Shown: in pieces, positions 7,786 to 10,524 of the stretch
Layout of the letters: each line of letters begins with the position of its first letter
How positions within the stretch are numbered: position 1 is the stretch's first letter
From: Pseudomonadota bacterium
GTDB taxonomy: Bacteria > Pseudomonadota > Gammaproteobacteria > Steroidobacterales > Woeseiaceae
Direction: 5' to 3'
Assembly (NCBI GenBank): GCA_022360335.1
Contig: JAKSCZ010000478.1
Location: 1-10,524 of the forward strand
DNA: 10,524 nt
The notes under the pieces: generated by a model
Database searches by the model: none
What the model was told of the DNA's origin: nothing
What the model saw: only the letters and a program-made list of their open reading frames with translations
Program-made: the position numbers and the translations under genes

Positions 7786-7814
7786 TTGACAGCTTCGTCG
7801 GATCGGGGCTTAAT
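7786..7814 (+). promoter_or_regulatory. Sigma-70-type promoter of the aldolase-kinase operon
   Basis: A consensus -35 TTGACA (7786-7791) is followed after 17 nt by CTTAAT (7809-7814), which matches four of six -10 positions. Transcription would begin near 7821, just ahead of the palindrome at 7836-7855. A regulator bound there could block the start or early elongation. On the opposite strand, TTGAAA (plus 7840-7845) could act as a weak -35 for the IclR-type gene and overlaps the same palindrome. Confidence 0.6.
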
Positions 7815-7835
7815 GATAGTGCAATAAATAGAACC

Positions 7836-7855
7836 AAGTTTCAAATATGGAACTT
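7836..7855. promoter_or_regulatory. Imperfect palindrome, probable IclR-family operator
   Basis: The arms AAGTTTCA (7836-7843) and TGGAACTT (7848-7855) are inverted with seven of eight positions matching, around the 4-nt spacer AATA. It lies between divergent regulator and target genes, just downstream of the plus-strand promoter. IclR-family dimers commonly bind palindromes of about this size in such positions. The assignment to this regulator is inferred. Confidence 0.55.
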
Positions 7856-7864
7856 TCGGATTTC

Positions 7865-7869
7865 GGGGA
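7865..7869 (+). promoter_or_regulatory. Shine-Dalgarno that favours the GTG start of eda
   Basis: GGGGA sits 7 nt before GTG 7877. The alternative ATG at 7847 has only AT-rich sequence before it, lies inside the palindrome, and has no visible ribosome-binding site. Confidence 0.55.
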
Positions 7870-7876
7870 CGCCAAC

Positions 7877-8524
7877 GTGAACATCAATGACATTCTGAGC
7901 AGCCGGCCCGTCGTGCCGCTGGTCCGGGCCGACGACCCGGCGGTTGCCGTGAAGACCTCCGAAGCGCTGGCAAAGGGCGGCCTGACCGTCGTCGAAGTGG
8001 TGTTCAGGACGGACCGTGCGCTCGAATGCCTGCGGGCCGTCGCCGACGAGGTGCCCGACATGATTGCGGGCGCCGGCACGGTGCTGAGCGCCGGGCAGGC
8101 CGATGCGGCGGTGGACAACGGCGCCCGCTTCATCGTTTCGCCGGGCCTCGACGACGGCGTCGTGGGCGTCGCAAGGGAGCGGGGCGTGCCCGTCTATCCG
8201 GGGACGATGACGCCGAGCGAAGTGCAGCATGCCTTCAACCTCGGTCTCGACACCGTGAAGTTCTTTCCGGGGTCGCTGGCGGGCGGCGTGCCGATGCTCA
8301 AGGCGCTCGGCAGCGTTTTCCGCACGATGAAGTTCATGCCGACCGGCGGGGTCGGTCCCGGCAATCTCGGCGAGTTCCTGGGCGTGCCCGCCGTCCTGGC
8401 CTGCGGCGGCAGCTGGCTGACGCCGGCGGCGGAAATCGCCGCGGGAAACTATGAGGCGGTGACCAGGCTGGCCGCCGAAGCGGTCGGGATCGCCGGCGCG
8501 GCCAGAGGACAACACCATGGGTAA
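7877..8524 (+). CDS. eda: 2-keto-3-deoxy-6-phosphogluconate (KDPG) aldolase
   Basis: This cytoplasmic class I aldolase splits KDPG into pyruvate and glyceraldehyde-3-phosphate; many relatives also cleave 4-hydroxy-2-oxoglutarate. Counting from the GTG start the protein has 215 residues, near the usual length of about 210. The family landmarks are present: E40 and R44 in VVEVVFRT (equivalent to VLEVTLRT in E. coli Eda), GAGTVL at 65-70, SPG at 88-90, the Schiff-base lysine K128 in VKFFPG, and the phosphate-binding PTGGVGPGN at 155-163. GTG 7877 is preferred for its GGGGA site and because NINDIL matches the usual family N-terminus. An ATG at 7847 would add 10 residues and cannot be excluded. 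The stop overlaps the kinase start by 8 nt, so the two are translationally coupled. Transcription is probably controlled by the divergent IclR-type regulator. Confidence 0.95.
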   Translation: MNINDILSSRPVVPLVRADDPAVAVKTSEALAKGGLTVVEVVFRTDRALECLRAVADEVPDMIAGAGTVLSAGQADAAVDNGARFIVSPGLDDGVVGVARERGVPVYPGTMTPSEVQHAFNLGLDTVKFFPGSLAGGVPMLKALGSVFRTMKFMPTGGVGPGNLGEFLGVPAVLACGGSWLTPAAEIAAGNYEAVTRLAAEAVGIAGAARGQHHG

Positions 8525-9545
8525 GTTCGTAAGCTTCGGCGAGATCATGCTGCGTCTGAAGTCGCCCGGGCATGAGCGCTTCTTCCAGTCCCCGTCGCTC
8601 GAGGCCACGTTCGGCGGCGGCGAGTCCAACGTGGCGGTTGCGCTTGCGAATTACGGTTTCGACGCCGCGTTCGTCACCGCGCTCCCCGACAACGACATCG
8701 CCGAGGCCTGCGTACGCGAAGTGCGCAGCTTTGGAGTGGACGTCGGCGAGATCCGGCGGTCCGGCGACCGCATGGGCATCTATTTCCTCGAATGCGGCGC
8801 CAACCAGCGCCCGAGCAAGGTCGTTTACGATCGAGCCGGTTCGGCGATCGCAGAGTGCGGTCCGGGCGATTTCGACTGGACCTCGGTGTTCGACGGCGCC
8901 GAGTGGTTCCACATCACCGGCATCACGCCGGCCCTGTCGCAATCGGCCGCGGACCTGTCGATCGAAGCATGCCGGGCCGCAAAAGACGCCGGCGTGACCG
9001 TCTCCTGCGACTTCAACTACCGCGGCAAACTGTGGAAGTACGGCAAGAGCGCGCCCGAAGTCATGCGGGAACTGGTCGGGTACGTCGACGTCGGCATCGC
9101 CAACGAAGAGGATTGCCAGAAATCGCTCGGCGTCTCCGTGGACGTCGACGTGCATGCGGGCGAGCTGGATACGGTGAAGTACGAAGCCCTGTCGGCAAAG
9201 GTCCTCGAGAGCTATCCGGACATGTCGATCATCGGCATTACGCTGCGGGAGAGCCGCAGCGCCGACACCAACGGCTGGTCGGCCTGCATGCGCGACAGGG
9301 ACGGCTTCGAATTGTCGCGCCGCTACGAGATCGCGGACATCGTCGATCGCGTCGGCGGGGGCGACAGCTTCGCATCGGGTTTCATCGCCGGCCTGCAGTT
9401 CTACGAGGACCGCCGGCAGTCGCTCGACTTCGCGGTGGCGGCGAGTTGCCTCAAGCATTCGATCCCGGGCGACTTCAACCGCGTGTCGGCGGCCGAAGTA
9501 CGGAAGCTGATGGGCGGTGACGCGTCGGGCCGCGTGCAACGCTGA
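8517..9545 (+). CDS. kdgK: 2-keto-3-deoxygluconate (KDG) kinase, PfkB family
   Basis: This 342-residue PfkB/ribokinase-family sugar kinase is predicted to phosphorylate KDG to KDPG using ATP, directly supplying the aldolase encoded before it. Visible motifs are the N-terminal substrate-binding GGGESNVAVAL at 33-43 (PfkB signature 1), RAGSA at 106-110, DFNYRGKLW at 165-173, and the C-terminal anion-hole and catalytic motif DRVGGGDSFASG at 277-288 with D283 as the likely catalytic base. The GGGDSF form (rather than GAGDAF) and the DFNYR motif are common in KDG kinases. ATG 8517 has AGAGGA (8504-8509) 7 nt upstream, inside the end of the aldolase gene. KDG is an intermediate of hexuronate, pectin and alginate breakdown. 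No earlier pathway gene is in the window, so the original substrate is unknown. Another 2-keto-sugar acid kinase activity is possible but less likely beside eda. Confidence 0.93.
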   Translation: MGKFVSFGEIMLRLKSPGHERFFQSPSLEATFGGGESNVAVALANYGFDAAFVTALPDNDIAEACVREVRSFGVDVGEIRRSGDRMGIYFLECGANQRPSKVVYDRAGSAIAECGPGDFDWTSVFDGAEWFHITGITPALSQSAADLSIEACRAAKDAGVTVSCDFNYRGKLWKYGKSAPEVMRELVGYVDVGIANEEDCQKSLGVSVDVDVHAGELDTVKYEALSAKVLESYPDMSIIGITLRESRSADTNGWSACMRDRDGFELSRRYEIADIVDRVGGGDSFASGFIAGLQFYEDRRQSLDFAVAASCLKHSIPGDFNRVSAAEVRKLMGGDASGRVQR

Positions 9546-9550
9546 CGCAA

Positions 9551-9575
9551 TGAGCGTACTTTCGGCCCCGAAGTC
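9551..9575 (+). terminator. Weak hairpin after kdgK, possible terminator
   Basis: TTCGGCCCCGAA (9561-9572) can fold into a short stem with a GCCC loop, 15 nt after the kdgK stop, and is followed by a short T-containing stretch (GTCTTTA). The stem is only about four pairs with no long T-run, so efficient intrinsic termination is doubtful. Confidence 0.2.
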
Positions 9576-9603
9576 TTTACATTAGTATTTTATAATATAT
9601 AAT
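9576..9603 (+). promoter_or_regulatory. Strong promoter of the TolC-family gene
   Basis: TTTACA (9576-9581, five of six -35 positions) and a perfect TATAAT (9598-9603) are 16 nt apart. A second TATAAT at 9591-9596 lacks a suitable -35. The predicted start is about 9610. The stretch is strikingly AT-rich inside GC-rich DNA. Confidence 0.7.
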
Positions 9604-9622
9604 TTAGCGATGACTAATGTAA
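9577..9622. repeat. Perfect 10-bp inverted repeat straddling the promoter
   Basis: TTACATTAGT (9577-9586) and ACTAATGTAA (9613-9622) are exact inverse complements separated by 26 nt. The left arm covers most of the -35 hexamer, and the right arm lies just after the predicted transcription start. The left arm would not be transcribed, so this looks like paired DNA operator half-sites rather than an RNA hairpin. The regulator is not visible in the window. Confidence 0.7.
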
Positions 9623-9628
9623 TGGCGC

Positions 9629-9664
9629 AGCCCCGGCCGGGCTCGCCGCAAGGGGTTTTTCTTT
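9629..9664 (+). promoter_or_regulatory. Leader with SD-masking or terminator-like hairpin
   Basis: CCCC (9631-9634) can pair with GGGG (9652-9655), extendable by a G-U and an A-T pair, and is followed by TTTTTCTTT. The GGGG is also the core of the Shine-Dalgarno AAGGGG (9650-9655), which lies 9 nt before the predicted TTG start. The same C-run could instead form the local stem AGCCC/GGGCT (9629-9643), which frees the ribosome site. The two folds are mutually exclusive. Function is inferred from sequence only. Confidence 0.35.
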
Positions 9665-10524
9665 TTGTATCAATTGCTTACCAGGTCAGTTCTCGGGCTC
9701 ACCCTGGCCGCGATGCTGCAAGCGTCGCCCGCAACCGCCGAAGACCTCGCGTCGGCGTGGGAGGCGGCGCTCGGCTACGATCCGGCGTTGCAGGCATCCC
9801 GCGACGAAGTCTCCGCGTTGGCCGAGGACCTCGCCGCGGCGAAGTCGGGGCGCTTGCCCAAGCTCACGGCGAATGCCGGGGTCACGCGCTTCAACGAGGC
9901 GCCCGCGTTCGATTTCCGTGGCGCCGGGGTCCCGGCGACTTTGCCGCTGTTCGGCGGCCGCAGCATGGAGACGGCGGGCGCCGACGTCGTGCTGGCCTTG
10001 TACACGGGCGGGCAGATCGCGCACGGTATCGGTGCAGCCGAAGCGGCGCTCGCAGCCCGTACGGCGAGCGCCGACGCGATGACCCAGCAGGTCAAGCTCG
10101 ACGTTGCACGCCGTTACGTCGACGTGCTGCGGGCGGCACGCGCGGTCGACGTCGCGAACAGCACGGTCGCGAGCCTCGAAGCCCATGTCGCCGACGTACG
10201 GAACATGCTCGAGGAAGGCGCCGTCGCGCGCAACGACTACCTGTCCGCGACGGTCTCGCTGGCGGACGCCGAACAGCGGCGGCTGCAGGCGCGTAACGCA
10301 CTCGATCTCGCCAACGCCGCATACAACAGGGCGCTCGGTCGGGACCTCGGGGCGCCCGTCGGTCTCGAAACCGATCTTCCGGGCATCGACGCAGGGCTGG
10401 ACGTATCGTCCCTCGGGTCCCTGACCGCCGCAGCGCGCCGGTACCGGCGCGAGATCGACCGGTACGCAGCGGCTGCCGATGCATTGCGCTCGGAATCGGA
10501 AGCGACGCGGGGCAAGACGCGGCC
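9665..10524 (+). CDS. TolC-family outer-membrane efflux protein, C-terminus cut by the window edge
   Basis: The frame is open without a stop from 9665 to the right edge, giving 286 residues of an outer-membrane factor. Residues 1-25 form a signal peptide (basic R7, hydrophobic VLGLTLAAML, cleavage after ATA). The mature protein begins EDLASAWEAALGYDPAL, the usual TolC-family opening helix. ALYTGGQI near residue 115 is the characteristic Y-x-GG motif before the coiled-coil helices. The stretch EEGAVARNDYLSATVSLADAEQRRLQARNALDLAN, written here only as a pattern of helical heptads at about 181-215, matches the long alpha-hairpin, and AYNRALGR follows. Such proteins form trimeric export channels with inner-membrane pumps for drugs or type I secreted proteins. 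TTG 9665 is chosen because it follows AAGGGG and starts the signal peptide. The first in-frame ATG, 9713, would delete most of it. A pump partner is not in the window. Confidence 0.9.
   Translation, partial: MYQLLTRSVLGLTLAAMLQASPATAEDLASAWEAALGYDPALQASRDEVSALAEDLAAAKSGRLPKLTANAGVTRFNEAPAFDFRGAGVPATLPLFGGRSMETAGADVVLALYTGGQIAHGIGAAEAALAARTASADAMTQQVKLDVARRYVDVLRAARAVDVANSTVASLEAHVADVRNMLEEGAVARNDYLSATVSLADAEQRRLQARNALDLANAAYNRALGRDLGAPVGLETDLPGIDAGLDVSSLGSLTAAARRYRREIDRYAAAADALRSESEATRGKTR

Noticed and set aside
7766..7837. 24-residue extension of the IclR-family protein to a TTG at 7837
   Set aside because: It would run through the divergent promoter. ATG 7765 has an ideal AGGAG and gives the normal family length.
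8334..9539. 401-codon minus-strand frame opposite eda and kdgK
   Set aside because: It mirrors the third-codon-position bias of two clearly identified enzymes and has no recognisable domain.
9610..10296. Plus-strand frame starting at ATG 9610 and running out of phase over the TolC-family gene
   Set aside because: Its start lies at the predicted transcription start with no ribosome site, and its sequence is Arg/Gly-rich. The overlapping frame from 9665 gives a signal peptide and TolC motifs.
1..10524. Search for tRNA, rRNA, CRISPR repeats, insertion sequences or prophage features
   Set aside because: No cloverleaf, repeat-spacer array, transposase motif or terminal inverted repeats were seen. 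The only notable inverted repeat (9577-9622) fits a promoter operator, not a mobile element.

Overview
The window is GC-rich bacterial DNA. The third codon position is so G/C-biased that long open frames appear opposite and out of phase with the real genes. Outer-membrane proteins with signal peptides, Shine-Dalgarno sites on nearly every gene, a BarA-type hybrid kinase and a TolC-family protein all point to a Gram-negative proteobacterium. A gammaproteobacterium is my best guess, but nothing in the window proves it. Eight protein genes are present. No tRNA, rRNA, insertion sequence or CRISPR array was seen, and no stretch longer than 300 bases lacks a gene.

Region 1 (1-6063, minus strand) is a tightly packed signal-transduction operon read right to left. 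It holds a MerR-type HTH/receiver protein, a membrane-bound hybrid histidine kinase (HAMP, HisKA, ATPase, two receivers, HPt), a cytoplasmic hybrid kinase (receiver, PAS, PAS, HisKA, ATPase, receiver), and a further receiver protein cut by the left edge. Gene spacings are 2 nt, a 4-nt overlap, and 14 nt. Together they carry six receiver domains, two kinase cores and one HPt, which suggests a branched phosphorelay. One output is a DNA-binding protein; the other lies off the left edge.

Region 2 (6188-9545) looks like a carbohydrate-acid module. An IclR-family regulator and, 51 nt downstream of it, a small outer-membrane beta-barrel protein lie on the minus strand. Divergently on the plus strand, a KDPG aldolase (eda) and a PfkB-family 2-keto-3-deoxygluconate kinase (kdgK) overlap by 8 nt. 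The kinase makes KDPG and the aldolase splits it to pyruvate and glyceraldehyde-3-phosphate, the common last two steps of uronate, pectin and alginate breakdown. The divergent intergenic region holds a good promoter and a 20-bp imperfect palindrome, the expected operator for the regulator.

Region 3 (9546-10524) is an AT-rich promoter island flanked by a perfect 10-bp inverted repeat. It is followed by a leader with a possible hairpin and the start of a TolC-family outer-membrane efflux protein cut by the right edge. This gene probably begins at TTG. I see no clear evidence of a wholly new system. The most unusual items are the composition of the phosphorelay operon and the architecture of the tolC-like promoter.
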